This document shows positions 46,870 to 58,668 of a stretch of DNA of 64,000 bases, in pieces. Origin of the DNA: Phyllostachys edulis (Eukaryota > Streptophyta > Magnoliopsida > Poales > Poaceae). Where the stretch lies: contig CM070566.1 of assembly GCA_036346405.1 (NCBI GenBank), positions 15,929,533-15,993,532 of the forward strand. Direction: 5' to 3'. Made by a program: the position numbers and the translations under genes. Positions within the stretch are counted from its first letter, which is position 1; each line of letters starts with the position of its first letter. Under the pieces are notes generated by a model. The model had not been told where the DNA came from. It saw only the letters and a program-made list of their open reading frames with translations, and did not search any database.

Positions 46870-47899
46870 CACTACTAGGGAAAATGTCATCACAGCATAT
46901 TCCGAACCATCATCACGCAGCGGTTCAACCGCTCAGATTTATTCGTCTGTGATAACAGGGGTTATCACAGACGATTCAAGAACCATCTGTGATACGTAGA
47001 ATATCACAGACGGTTCTATTTAAGAACCGTCTGTGATATTCTACGTATCACAGACGGTTTTTAATGGAAACCGTTTGTGATACTATGCCTTCACAGACGG
47101 TTTCAACAACAAACCGTCTATGATAGTTCATTAGCCTAACTACTTGTTGCTGATTTTTGGCTAGCCTCAGGAATTGCTAGCCATGCCCTCTGAAAACAAG
47201 CATGCAGAAAACAGATACATCACAGATAATCAATTGTTGACAACTTAAAGTGATCATTACTCAAAATAAATTACAAAAGATCGAATTTGTTCAAGTATTG
47301 TCGCTATAGTTACAATTGGATTACAATTGAGTCAATTGTTTGCAGGTGGGTGAAACTTTGGGTCGGCGACGGAGTAAAACTCTCCGTCGTCGTTAACGAT
47401 ATCTGACATGATGAAGGCGTAGACCTTTCCTCGAACCTCCATGATCTCTAGCGCAACGAGTTCATCTAAATCTATAATCAACTCCTGTCGCTAGCAAGAG
47501 TAAAGTGGTAAGCATATATATTTAAATTTATAATTAGGAAATAATTATTTTGAGATTGACAAACCTCTGGATCCTTCTTCTTAGCACTAATGATTTGCTG
47601 CATATGATGGCAAACGTAGATTGCACATAGCTCATCATCTTTTTGCTAGCGGCACTACAAAAATAGAATTACATATATAGGTATAGTTAGTTCGAGACGC
47701 ATTATTATGAAGTATGATATATGATTATTGTGGTGTAGCGTGTACTAGAAATTTCATCCTGTGTGTTAGTTGGGTGCTCGATCCATTGTATGGTCCTTCT
47801 TGGCCAACATAGGCGATGAACAACCTACATGATTCCAAAAAGTTATCCTCGACCATTTAAAACTAATGAAGACTACAATAGAGTTATGTATGGAGGAAA

Positions 47900-48824
47900 T
47901 GAGCATACCTCTCGAGTATTCCTTTAAGAATGCTAAAGTCGTGGTCGTTGCGGACAAGGGAATCAAGGTATATCACATGGTTCCTCTTTGGTATAATGAC
48001 TAAAAGGATCTAGTGGTACCTACTCATGTATATCGCTATAGTCATTAAACCCAAGTTCGTGCTGCGTATAAAGTACAAATGAAATTTGTAAAGCAAGTAG
48101 TGACACTTACCCCTGGTTGTAGGGCACCACTATGTACTTCTTGGTGACCTGACTTAGCAATGCCGCCATTATGTATTTCTTGACGAAGGACGGGTCTGCT
48201 TCGATGGTTTGCATAGATACCACGTGTGGGTCGAGGAAACCCACCGGTTCTCGCCATGCCCGGGTATTTTTCATCATGTATCTATACATAAGCAATGAGT
48301 TGTGATATTTATCGGTATTACGTGAATGGAGAACTTGATTGTACACACTTACAGTGTCCAACATCATAGAAGCGAGGCGTCGAGGCCAACGAGGTTGATT
48401 AGGTCATATAAGTCATTGAAGCCCACGATGAACTTGCCCGGCCCGTTGAAGAAATGCTCATCCTTGTAGTTGACGGTGATTCCAGTATCGACCCCTTCTT
48501 TGTGGTCTTCCGCATGTACCAGGCATACAAAGCCGGACAAGCAAATCCAGCGTTGATTAATACTGTGTTGGAGCACAATGGTTTTCCGATGATATACTTT
48601 CCGGACTTGGGAGGCGCCTTAATGTTCATCGATTTTGATTTGGCCTTAACGATTTGCAGCGTCTTCCTGTGAGACGACTCGGGAACCGATACAGTGGCAC
48701 GCTTTTCTTGTTCCTTCGGCGTCTTCTCCACGGGAACCGATGAGGTGGCCTTCTGAGGCGAAACATGAGGTGGAGTCATCGAGGGTCCCGTTGGAGAGGA
48801 ATGGTCATGTCGAGATCGCAGCAC
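47900..48824 (-). pseudogene. CACTA-encoded Ulp1/C48-like protease domain relic
   Basis: Reading leftward: a spacer (TSSVPVEKTPKEQEKRATV), then KSGKYIIGKPL and ALYAWYMRKTTKKG. A frame change near 48495 leads to DEHFFNGPGKFIVGFNDLYD and LINLVGLDASLL. After introns come WREPVGFLDPHVVSMQTIEA, LLSQVTKKYIVVPYNQG and, near 48015-47900, ILLVIIPKRNHVIYLDSLV. The conserved tryptophan after the catalytic histidine is a TAG stop at 48010-48012. These domains accompany the Ptta/En/Spm transposase in grass CACTA elements. The copy cannot make an active enzyme. Confidence 0.75.
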
Positions 48825-49792
48825 TGCTGGGTCCAGGGCGATGTCCTTCTTGGACCACTAGATAAAAGTGTGCACGGCATCCCCTAGTGTTCTGATGTCG
48901 TCGTTCGGGCGAATCTCTAGCGGGACGGCCATGAAATTGTCATGTACCATATCCATCTGGACCCTGGCGTAACCTCGCACCGCTTGAGCACCGTCTTTGA
49001 TCGCCTCTTCCGGTATGGATACACCATCCCCTGCCTAGCCTCAATAGAAATGGACCCAACCATCCTTACTTGGAGCTTGCAGAGCGTCGGCCCCTACAAA
49101 ACGATAAGCAATTAGCTAAGACATCCTATAGGTCTATCTTTGGTGCATTCCATAGATGTACATTACCTTGATGTCGTCTATCGGTAATTGGACGTCGTCA
49201 TGTTCAGAATTATGCGTGACGCCGACGCTACTCCGATATCGGCGGGATCGCTCCAAAATTAATGGGGCGGCTTGCATCGCTCAGAGTTGATTTATTTGAT
49301 CCGCAATCTTTGCTAGCTTTCCTTCAAATTTTTCAAGAATAATCATCTGTACTCAACCGTCCTCGCCTCGACCTTGGATCTCTTCCTACTCCTATACGCA
49401 AGAGTCGTCTGCGAATCCATGACTCCAAGGTACATTAACCCCAAGGCCTAACGTGCGACCCAGGTGCTCCTTGTTTCCCAGGGCCATAGATAGTATATCC
49501 TTCTCCCTATTTGCTTGGAAGGAGCCTTGGGAAGCTTGGGCAGTCAATTCAAGCTGCAAGAGGTCATCATGTTATTATAGACACAATGAAGTTATGGACT
49601 TATTAACAACTAGGTAGTTCGACATATTTACCACACGCTGGGACACTTCACGGTCTCATTGGGTTTGTGAAAGAGATCTTCGCTCAAGACAAGACTTTTA
49701 CCTCGCTTTTAACCAAATTTTAGGGAATGTGGGTCTGTGATCCCGTGAAATGGCCCGGCTATGCGTTCGCTCTCGCTACGCCCATTCCTGAT

Positions 49793-50220
49793 TTAGCGCG
49801 CACCTGGCCGTGCCGAGTCTGTGGGGTGAGTGTTTCGATGTCTCGAGAGCTTTGTGCGCCGATTTTGCTCCTTAAATTCGGCCGCCGTCTTCATAGCCAC
49901 AAAGACGTCCCATGTTTCCCGCGTCAAGAATCCATACTTCACGAAGGGCATCTGACCCGTGTTCACGTACTTCGTGACAAGAATGCTCTTGAAGGTCCTC
50001 CACGCTTTATCCATTGAGTGCAACGCCTGCCGTTCCACACGTGCTATGTCTGCTTCTGGGATAGTGAACTTGCTTGAAAGTTCTGTCCACAGCGCACCTC
50101 TCTCTTCTTTCGTTAGTGACTTCCATCTTGGTGTGGTGATGGGGACCCGTTCCCTTGCAAGTATCCCGCAGATGGTTCAGAATTTCGCCGCTGATCTCTG
50201 GGGACTCAGAGGGATCTCAA
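49793..50220 (-). pseudogene. CACTA-encoded Ptta/En/Spm plant transposase domain relic
   Basis: The minus-strand reading contains WKSLTKEERGALWTELSSKF, then IPEADIARVERQALHSMDKA, WRTFKSILVTKYVNTGQMPF and VKYGFLTRETWDVFVAMKTA. This is the conserved core of the plant transposase domain found in En/Spm elements. It breaks at 49793 into a frame with stops. Confidence 0.8.
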
Positions 50221-51236
50221 AGTCACTAACCTTCGTGATGATCAGTCGGCCCGCAGGCAATTTCGATTTTCCTCTGCCATCTCGCTTACGTATCATTATC
50301 GTAGACGAAAATCCAGACGCATTAGGCGGCGTCGGTGACGGCAACAAGACGGTGCCTCTGCCATCTACGGCGGTGAAGACGGTGCCTCTGCCATCTCGCT
50401 TACTTGCTATCTATATAAGTTACATATGCAATAAAATGGATTGCAAGTGTCCCAAATTAACATATACATACGAAGTATCTCCATGTCATTTCAAATGAAT
50501 AATATGCTCAACATGTGCAATATTAGCAAATAATTAGAATTAATTCCAGCATAAATATGAAACAATAAAGTATTAATCCAATAGCATAGATAATTGCATA
50601 ATTAATTCCAAAGATAGATAATTTATAGATTAGGCCTTGAGTTCAATTTACAACTTGCTATTCAAATCAACCAGATTCAAGCAAATTTACTCAACTTAAC
50701 CTATGCTGGACCACAGGGGTAGAGATCAACAATATTCTTTGATGCACCAGACAATCCAGAGACTTACTAAATACACGGATAACAGAAAGAAGGCACTGAA
50801 AAGATACAGAATAGCAAGAAAAATTGAATGATAGGGCTACAAAAACTGAATACTCCCAATATAACTGAACATGAAGACACAGGTTCAGTGATAAAGTCGA
50901 TTGGCTGACATAAGAGTATCCACTTCAAATGCTAGAGATCAAATGAACCAGAAGAATCAAAATAACTAGCTTTCAACCGAAAGTAACCAATTAACAGTAC
51001 ATCATATTGATAGTAGCAAGTAATACAATAGAGCTCAAGTATGAACTAACTATCACATTCAATCTCAGTATAAGACAGAGTTCATCACAGAGCATGTCAA
51101 CAAAGCCTACTGATCAATTTGCAATATCTTCAATACTAGATTTAGAAATAAGAACTAATACAGATCAAGGTATCAACTAGCACTGCAAATATATATATAT
51201 GCAAAGATCAACCAAACTGCCACAGAGGAGCAATAC

Positions 51237-51551
51237 TCACGAGAGGATGCCGCACAAGAACTCACAGAGAGGATGCCGCAAGGAGGAGGCCGGTGCAGGG
51301 GAGGAGGCCGACGCGGGGAGGAGGGAGGCGCGGGGGAGGAGGCCTATGCAGGGGAGGGGGCCGCGGGGAGGAGGCCGGTGCAGGGGAGGAGGATAGCGCG
51401 GGGAGGAAGCCGGTGTAGAGGGAGGACGCCGACACGGGGAGGAGGCCGGTGCAGAGGGAGGACGCTGACACGGGGAGGAGGCCGCGTGTCGAGGTGGCGG
51501 CAGCGTCGTCGATGTCGGGGGCGGCGGCGTCGAGGTTGGAGGCGGCAGCAT
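51237..51551 (-). repeat. GC-rich tandem-repeat exon of the CACTA element
   Basis: A unit of about 30-36 bp, centred on 'gggaggaggccggtgcagg', repeats roughly eight times. On the minus strand it encodes a Pro/Ser-rich peptide (ASSPCRRPP-like). Such low-complexity first exons are seen in CACTA transposase genes. No function is claimed. Confidence 0.55.
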
Positions 51552-51981
51552 CGGGGCTTACGGGGAAGTGAACGGGCGAACCCTAGAGGAGGCGAAGGAA
51601 CGCGCGAGAGCTGAGTGGGCTACTGGGGAGATGAATGGGCGGCACTGGGGAGATGAATGGGCAAGCCCTAGGGTTATGAAGGCCTACCATAGATGGTTCT
51701 ATTATAGAACCGTCTGTGAAAAGCAATCACAGACAGTTCTTGGATAAGTCATATCACAGACAGTTTCTGAATCGAACCGTCTGTGATTCCTTATCACAGA
51801 CGGTTCCATAATAGAACCAACTGTGATAACCTCACAACCTGGTGACAAATGAACAAGTCTCTTCATTTTCCCACGTGTGTCTCTTCGTCTCACGATCGCA
51901 CAACTTCGTCTCTTCATTTTCCAACGTCGCTACAGCTCCCAAATATCTCTTCGTCTCCCGCTCCGGCTTTAGTACTTGTTC

Positions 51982-51990
51982 TATAAATAG
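51982..51990 (+). promoter_or_regulatory. TATA box (TATAAATAG) upstream of a short ORF
   Basis: TATAAATAG is a good plant core promoter element. It lies 24 bp before the ATG at 52006 and 71 bp before the next in-frame ATG at 52053. It lies between the end of the CACTA repeats and the start of copia coding sequence. Confidence 0.5.
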
Positions 51991-52005
51991 ATATCCCCTT
52001 CTACA

Positions 52006-52308
52006 ATGGATTTCACTCGAACCTCCTTGATCCCTTTTCTCCACAAACTCCAAATGGCTTCCCCTGTTGTGCCAGCTGTATTGGCCTACATTGTGCTTGT
52101 TTACTCGCACCTCTCTGGTCACAACCTGGCCCAAGCCGCGGACAAGCCTTCCGTTCGCAATGTCATCCGTTGTAGGCCCTCCGATCTACCGGAGACCATA
52201 GCGACCATCATCTGTCGACTGGAGCTCCTCATCAGACAGACCAATGCGAGGGTCTGCGGCATCCGACGAGTAAACCTTTTAAATCTCCTTTTAATAAGCA
52301 ATGATTAG
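52006..52308 (+). CDS. Orphan 100-aa ORF with a hydrophobic N-terminal segment
   Basis: I do not recognise this protein. A hydrophobic stretch (VVPAVLAYIVLVYSHLSG, about residues 20-37) follows a second in-frame Met at residue 16 (MASPVV), which would give it a signal-peptide-like start. The rest is basic (RNVIRCRPSDLPETIATIIC). A TATA box lies just upstream. It could be a captured host gene start, the 5' end of a broken copia element, or chance. A donor-like GTAAAC follows RR near 52269, so a first exon of a longer gene is possible. Confidence 0.3.
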   Translation: MDFTRTSLIPFLHKLQMASPVVPAVLAYIVLVYSHLSGHNLAQAADKPSVRNVIRCRPSDLPETIATIICRLELLIRQTNARVCGIRRVNLLNLLLISND

Positions 52309-52322
52309 AATACAACTCTGCC

Positions 52323-52826
52323 ATGGACAAATCCAAGTCTAATGTCATTCAGGTCTTGGAAAATGGCTTAGTTGAATTCAAAACCCAACCTGCAAAAACT
52401 GTTTTTAAATCTGTAGGGTTTGTCCAACCTTCTTTTGAGTCAAAAGGTGCTTCTCCCAGTGGTACAAAACACCATTGCACCTATTGCAAAAAGAGTGGAC
52501 ATTTGGTCGAGTTCTGTTGGCGTAGGTTGAAGAACGCTAAGAAAAATATTGCTAGAATGTTATCTAATCAACGTAGAGCTTTTATGAGACATGGTCATTT
52601 AGAAAACAAGAAACCTAGACTAGGATATATTGCACATGCTCATCATGTTCCTAGACAAGATTCTTCTCATGTTAAAGTAACCGTTGCTCATAATAGAACT
52701 CCAAATAAAATCAAGGATAGCACTTCTGCTTTGCATACTACTCGCAGACGTGTGTCTCAGTACTGGGTTCCCAAGTCACTTTTAACTAACCCCAGTACTG
52801 AGACACAACGTTCTTCTGTTCCTTGA
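52323..52826 (+). pseudogene. Copia Gag C-terminal part with zinc knuckle
   Basis: The reading begins within gag (KSNVIQVLENGLVEFKTQ) and has one CCHC knuckle, CTYCKKSGHLVEFC, then a basic tail. The Gag capsid region is missing. It stops at 52826, just before the protease reading in another frame. Confidence 0.8.
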
Positions 52827-52835
52827 TTTTCAGGA

Positions 52836-54109
52836 TTGCGACGGAAGGGGGAAGAACACATGGTTCGTCAACTCCGGGTATTCACGCCACATGACCGGAG
52901 ACTCAAGATGGTTCACCTCCTTCACACGGTCGACGGGTGATGACTTCATCACCTTCGGAGATGATACACAAGGGCGCATTGAAGGAACTGGATTGATCAG
53001 GGTGAACGACAAGTTCATTCTCAAGGACGTCGCTCTTGTATCCAAGCTAAGGTACAACCTGCTTTCTGTCTCACAGCTTCTTGATGATGGCTATGAGACT
53101 AGATTTAAGAAGAACGTCTGTCGTGTGCTTGATTCTTTTGGTGAGCTCGTTTTTGGGATTTCTAGAGTTGGTAGAATCTTTGGAGCTAATTTTTCTGAAT
53201 CTCTTGCCGGATCTCTTAAGTGTTTAATTGCATCTTCTTCTGATGTCTGGCTTTGGCACCGATGCTTGGGGCACATTGGTTTTGATCATCTGACACGAGT
53301 TAGCGGCCTTGATCTCATGAGAGGTTTGCCTAAACTCAAAGTGTCAAGGATGTCAGATGTAAGGCCTCTGTAGGCATGGCAAGCAAGTTGCTGCCTCACA
53401 CCCTTCATTGACTATGGTCATGACTGACGGACCAGGACAGTTGTTTCATATGGATACTGTTAGTCCTGCTAGGGTTCGGTTAGTTGGTGGCAAATGGTAC
53501 ATTCTTGTCATAGTCGATGATTTTTCGAGATATTTTTGGGTGTTTTTTCTTGCTTCGAAGGATGAGGCTTTTGATCATTATCATGATCTTGTTCTTTGTT
53601 TGGCTTATGAACTTCATGGTGCCTTGAGAGCGATCCGCAGTGACAATGGCACGGAGTTCAAGAATGCTTCTTTTGCCTCTTTTTGTGCTGAGCACGGTAT
53701 TGAGCATCAGTTCTCTTCTTCACACGTTCCTCAACAAAATGGCGTTGTGGAAAGGAAGAACAAAACCCTAGTTGAGATGGCAAGGACGATGCAAGATGAG
53801 TATAGCACACTGAGGAGGTTTTGGGCCGAAGCTATTGCTACAGCTTGCCATATTTCAAACCGTGTCTTCTTGAGACCGTCTTTGGGCAAGACTTCTTATG
53901 AGCTTCGATTTGGTAGAAAACCCTCTGTCTCTCACTTTCGAGTCTTTGGATCAAAGTGTTTTATTCTCAAGATAGGGAACCTAGATAAATTTGAATCAAG
54001 GACTTTTGATGGTTTATTTCTGGATTATCCTGTTCATTCGAGGGGTTTTCGGGTTTTTAATGTTGAAACTAACATTGCCCAGGAGACATGCAATGTCACT
54101 TTTGATTAG
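52836..54109 (+). pseudogene. Copia protease and integrase relic
   Basis: The protease reads WFVNSGYSRHMTGD, where the usual active-site D-S-G is N-S-G, so the catalytic aspartate is lost. The GAG-pre-integrase motif follows as WLWHRCLGHIGFDHL (about 53250). The reading stops at 53373 and resumes at 53408 with the integrase core: LFHMDTVSPARVR, VDDFSRYFWVFFL, IRSDNGTEFKN and the PQQNGVVERKN motif, so the D-D-E residues are present. It ends at 54109. Confidence 0.85.
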
Positions 54110-54479
54110 ACTAGACCAGGAGCTAGATCCGATGTTTCAGGTGACTTACAGGTGACAAAGAGCATTTTTGTTGAAGAAGATGAGGATGAACTTGATACTG
54201 CTCCTCCACTGTTCTCGATGTTCCTATGCAAGTCGCCCAAGCTCCGTAACTCGCCACGATTGCTTCACCTCCAATTGAGGCTCTGCTGCGACTTCTTCAT
54301 CAAGAGTACTGCATGAGGTCGAGGAGACGCTATCTCCCCAGCGCCCATTGCACATTCGAAGCAACATCCTCCGGATCGATGATTGGTAATCTTCATGAGC
54401 GAGTCACTCGCTCGGTATCATGATCAAGTCTTTTCTCTCACTCTACATTTGTAGCTTCTTTTGAACCCGTGATATATCA

Positions 54480-55011
54480 CATGCTTTATCTGATGCTAGT
54501 TGGGTCAATGCCATGCATGAGGAGTCAGAGAATTTTGAAAGAAATTAAGTCTGGAACCTTGTAGAACCTCCTAGTGGTCATAATGTTATAGGAACCTGTT
54601 GGGTGTTCAAAAATAAACAAAATGAGGATGGTTCCGTGGTTAGAAACAAGGCTAGGTTGGTAGCTCAGGGCTTTAGCCAGGTTGAGGGGTTAGATTTTGA
54701 TGAGACCTTTACTCCTGTTGTTAGACTAGAAGTCATTCGCATTCTGCTTGCATTTGCTACATCTAAAGTTTTTAGGTTGCATCAAATAGATGTTAAGAGT
54801 GCCTTTCTGAATAGTTTTATAGAGGAGGAAGTGTATGTTAGGCAACCCCCTGGCTTTGAGAATCCCAAGCACCCTGATCGTGTTTTTAAGCTATCCAAAG
54901 CCTTGCATGGTCTTAAGGAAGCCCCTAGAGCCTGGTATGATAGACTTAAGACCTTCTTGCTTAAGAATGATTTTGAAATGAGAAAAGTAGATAAGACTCT
55001 TTTTATTCTTA
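54480..55011 (+). pseudogene. Copia reverse transcriptase, N-terminal half
   Basis: From 54603 the frame reads VVRNKARLVAQGFSQVEGLD, DETFTPVVRLEVIRILLAFA, HQIDVKSAFLNSFIEEEVYV and RQPPGFENP, the classic copia reverse transcriptase blocks. Positions 54110-54600 correspond to the variable linker and are frameshifted. The gene is broken at 55011 by a solo LTR insertion and resumes at 56626. Confidence 0.85.
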
Positions 55012-56625
55012 TGTTGGAAATATGCCCTAGAGGCAATCATAGAGATGATTATATTTCATTATGTTCATGACATTGGATAATGTGTTATCTTGTTCCTAGA
55101 ATAATATTGTTAATATTTATTATCAAGTATGTGACTTGGTTGTGAAACTCTATATTTCTACGATAATTATTCTTATATGATCCCTGGTCGGAAACATATG
55201 AGGACACATATGAATAGACTAGCATATGTATTGGTTGATGACTATGTTTTACGAGTCATAGATATGGAGGTATCAAACAAATAATATGGACACATGTTAG
55301 AGAACATGATGTTGGATAAGACCCACCTTGAGATACTATTGAGATTGTTATGATTCTATGTGTCGTTAGTTGGTCTCAAGCAATGATGATGTATAATCCT
55401 TAGACCTGAGATCAGCATGGTTACCTACATGTGTAATAGCACTCTTAGGGGTTGCCAAACGCTACACCGTAACTGGGTAGTTATAAAGGTAGCTTTCGGG
55501 TATGCTGTGAAACATGGAGAGGAATATGATTGGTCGGATATGAGATTTGCCCCTCCTTAACATAACAGGAGAGATGTCTCTGGGCCCCTCATTGTGATCG
55601 AATAAAGAAAGTGCATGGCCATGCCACTAGTAGTCGAAGTGTTCGACCACGTGAAGTTATCCGACACTCGATCGAGAAAGTCTTGAACAAGTCCATAGAT
55701 GACACTACATCTCACCTGGAGTTCAACTAGACATCGTGAGGCAAAGGGAGTATACACGAGTAGGTCGCTTAGTTCGAGCGATTCTGATGCAGTCGTATGG
55801 AAATCTGAATCGGTCGTAGACTGGTCGAACGTAATCACAGAGTGTCGTAACCTGGTCGTAAAGAGTTACGAACTGGTTGTGACCAAATACGAACTGGTCG
55901 TATAGAGATAGGACCTGGTCGTAAGTGATGAGGACATGGTCGTAGATCATATTGCATTAAGGTTCGTCCGATACAATTTGTGTGTATTTAGGAATCGTTA
56001 TGTTCTGCTAGGAGCCGCTACGACCCGTGATCGGAAAGGATTTCTGAGTCACAATCGAACTACGCATGAACCTACAGGGTCACACACTTAACGGGTTGGA
56101 ACAAACCAGTACGAATACGATCCGTAAACATGTTCGGATAGGATCCGTCACGAGCACTATATAAGGAGATGCATGAGGCTGTTGGGCTGGACGAGTGAAT
56201 CACCACCGAAACCCTAGACACCATCTTTCTGAGAGCTCTGCCGTGCGACTTGGTGCTAGCACACCAGCATATGGTTGTTCCTTCCCTGGACGTGTGGATA
56301 CCGTAGAGGTGCTACTATGATTGTTACGCTTGAAGACGATCCACGATCTTCACGAGGAACTGCAGAGGTTGCTGGAGGAGACGATCGACTCACGAGGACG
56401 CTGGACGATCGACTACGACCACTGTATGGACTTGCTGGACGTTGGACGATCGACTACGACCACTACATCGACGAGCTCTTCGTTGGACCAGGCTGCTCCA
56501 ACCCTTCTTCCACTGCTCTGCGTGTCTGGTGGTAACGATCTGTGATCATCTACTTGCTTGGCTTTCTGGATTGCATGGTAGAAATTTTTATTTGTAGCTA
56601 TCGTATCATACCGCGTAACCCAACA
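55012..56625 (+). mobile_element. 1,614-bp solo LTR of a BARE/RIRE1-like copia element
   Basis: It begins TGTTGGAAATATGCCCTAG and ends GCGTAACCCAACA. The 5-bp duplication TCTTA flanks it (55007-55011 and 56626-56630). The opening is the signature of the BARE/Angela/RIRE1 group. A TATA box TATATAAGG lies at 56158-56166. No internal genes or primer binding site are present. The U3 part carries spaced copies of TGGTCGTA (55840-55945). Confidence 0.88.
56158..56166 (+). promoter_or_regulatory. TATA box of the BARE/RIRE1-like LTR
   Basis: TATATAAGG lies about 460 bp before the LTR end, a usual place for the LTR promoter core. Confidence 0.6.
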
Positions 56626-57529
56626 TCTTAGGCATGGCAATGACTTCCTGCTTGTTCAGATTTACGTTGATGATATTATCTTTGGTGGTTCTTCTCATGC
56701 TCTTGTTTCCAGTTTTTCTGAGACCATGTCCAGGAAATTTGAGATGAGTATGATGGGAGAGCTCAATTATTTTCTGGGGCTTCAAATCAAGCAATGCAAG
56801 GAAGGGATCTTCATCCATCAGACAAAGTACACCAAGGATCTGCTCAAACGCTTCGAGATGGGTGACTGCAAGCCGATCGCCACTCCCATGGCGACTTCGA
56901 ATGCTTTGGATCCAGATGAGGAAGGAGAAGCCGTAGATCAACGCGAGTACCGCAGCATGATCGGCTCCCTTCTATATCTGACGGCCTCAAGACTGGACAT
57001 CCACTTCGTGTTCTGCCTCTGTGCGAGGTTTCAGGCGTCTCCGAGGACTTCACATCGCCAAGCCGTTAAGCGCATCTTCAGGTACCTACACTCTACCCTT
57101 CAGTATGGCATTTGATTTTCCTGCTCATCTTCTTTGTCTATTCGGGGGTTTTTTGATTCTGATTTTGCAGGCTGTAGGCTAGATAGGAAGAGCACTTCTG
57201 GCACATGTCATTTCTTAGGCACTTCTCTTGTCTCTTGGTCTTCTAGGAAGCAGTCTTCTGTTACACAATCCACTGCTGAAGCTGAATATGTAGCTGCTGC
57301 TAGTTGCTATAGTCAGATTTTATGGATAGTCTCCACTCTTAAGGACTTTGGGTTAAACTTTGCTAGTGTTCCTCTTTTCTGTGATAACACTTCTGCTATT
57401 AACATTGCTAAGAACCCAGTGCAACATTCTAGGACCAAGCACATAGACATTCGCTATCACTTTCTTAGAGACCACGTTGAGAAGGGTGATATTGTCTTTG
57501 CATTTTGTGGAGTCACGAGGCTCGATTAG
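56626..57529 (+). pseudogene. Copia reverse transcriptase C-terminal half and RNase H
   Basis: After the nested LTR the reading continues with the catalytic block YVDDI (near 56660), then FEMSMMGELNYFLGLQIKQC, TKYTKDLLKRFEM and REYRSMIGSLLYL. RNase H follows from about 57134: GFFDSDFAGCRLDRKSTSGT, STAEAEYVAAASC and KHIDIRYHFLRDHV. Catalytic residues of RNase H appear conserved. A stop at about 57114 and a shift separate the two parts. Confidence 0.85.
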
Positions 57530-58601
57530 CGATATCCTCACCAAGCCCTTAGACCCAACAAGGTTTGCCACCTTGAGAAGTGAGTTAGAGGTAATTTATC
57601 CCTATGGGTTGGTTTGAGGGGGAGTTTGATCTTTTCTGATCTTACCTTGTTCATCTGATCTTTCCTTGATCTTTTTTGAACTTTTTGATCCTTTTTGGTC
57701 TTTTCAGGCTTTTTGAGCTTTTCTTGCATCTCATTGTATCATATTGCATTCATATGAAAAATCCAAAAAGATGCATTGTAATATAAGCTTTACTGCTTGT
57801 CTTTTAATTGATGAAACTTTGTTTATTACCCTTTGGAGCTTTAGTATTTCAATTCTTGCTCAATGTCATGTCTAGTTCTTTGACTTGCTAGAATTATCAT
57901 GCTCTCACATGTGTAGCTAAGTCTTTGCTGAATGAGCTAGAACTCTAAAACAACTTGAACTAAAAGCGCAATTTGTGAATTGTTTAGCGATTCTTAATTA
58001 GTGCTCTTTTTGTGACATTGGCCCTGTCAAAATTGCTTTGTTAGCTCTTGAATCTAAAATTGATCATTACTTGAGCTTCTTGTGCTTCTGGGAATCTAAA
58101 ACTGCTCTTGTGCAAATGAAAAAAATAAAAAATCAATTTCAAGATTGTCTTATGCTTAAATTGTGCCAAACTACTCTCACGAGACTGCATGTCAAAGACA
58201 TGAACTTGGAGATAGTTTGATGATCCAGACGATCTCATGGGGACTGCTTGTCAAAACTGACATGAACCTCAAGATTTGTCACCCTGGTAGAAGCTTAAGA
58301 AGAGTTTGTGGATGGCTCCTAGTCCAGGATCTTCTTCACTAAGTTAGATCATTAGTCAACTTCAATATTCATTGCAAATGAAAAACTGTTGAAAAATGGG
58401 CGTTTGAGAAAATTGAGCAAAGTGATTCAATTCAGGACTTGTTTGTCTCTTAATGTGGTCATTGTTAGCTTTTTGATCTCACATTGACATTTTGACATGG
58501 CCAGTATCATTTTAGGATCCTGTTGATGAACTTGCTAGATTTGAAGCTTTGCTTAAAATACTAAAATTCATTGCTTTATATTGAGCCTTCTAGCTTAGCT
58601 T

Positions 58602-58668
<67 letters not shown>

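Larger units (their letters stand above)
46870..51835 (-). mobile_element. Decayed CACTA element with subterminal TCACAGACGGTT repeats
   Basis: The left end is CACTACTAGGGAAAATG (46870-46886). Between 46930 and 47130 and again between 51670 and 51830 the motif TATCACAGACGGTT and its inverse recur about ten times in all; these are the transposase-binding subterminal repeats of CACTA elements. A reversed CACTA terminus is not found on the right, so that end is truncated. Coding relics are on the minus strand: a GC-rich exon with tandem repeats, a Ptta/En/Spm domain and a C48 protease domain. Confidence 0.8.

Noticed and set aside
46930..47130. CRISPR-like spaced repeats (TCACAGACGGTT)
   Set aside because: Units are inverted and variable, spacing is irregular, and a CACTA terminus lies beside them; these are CACTA subterminal repeats.
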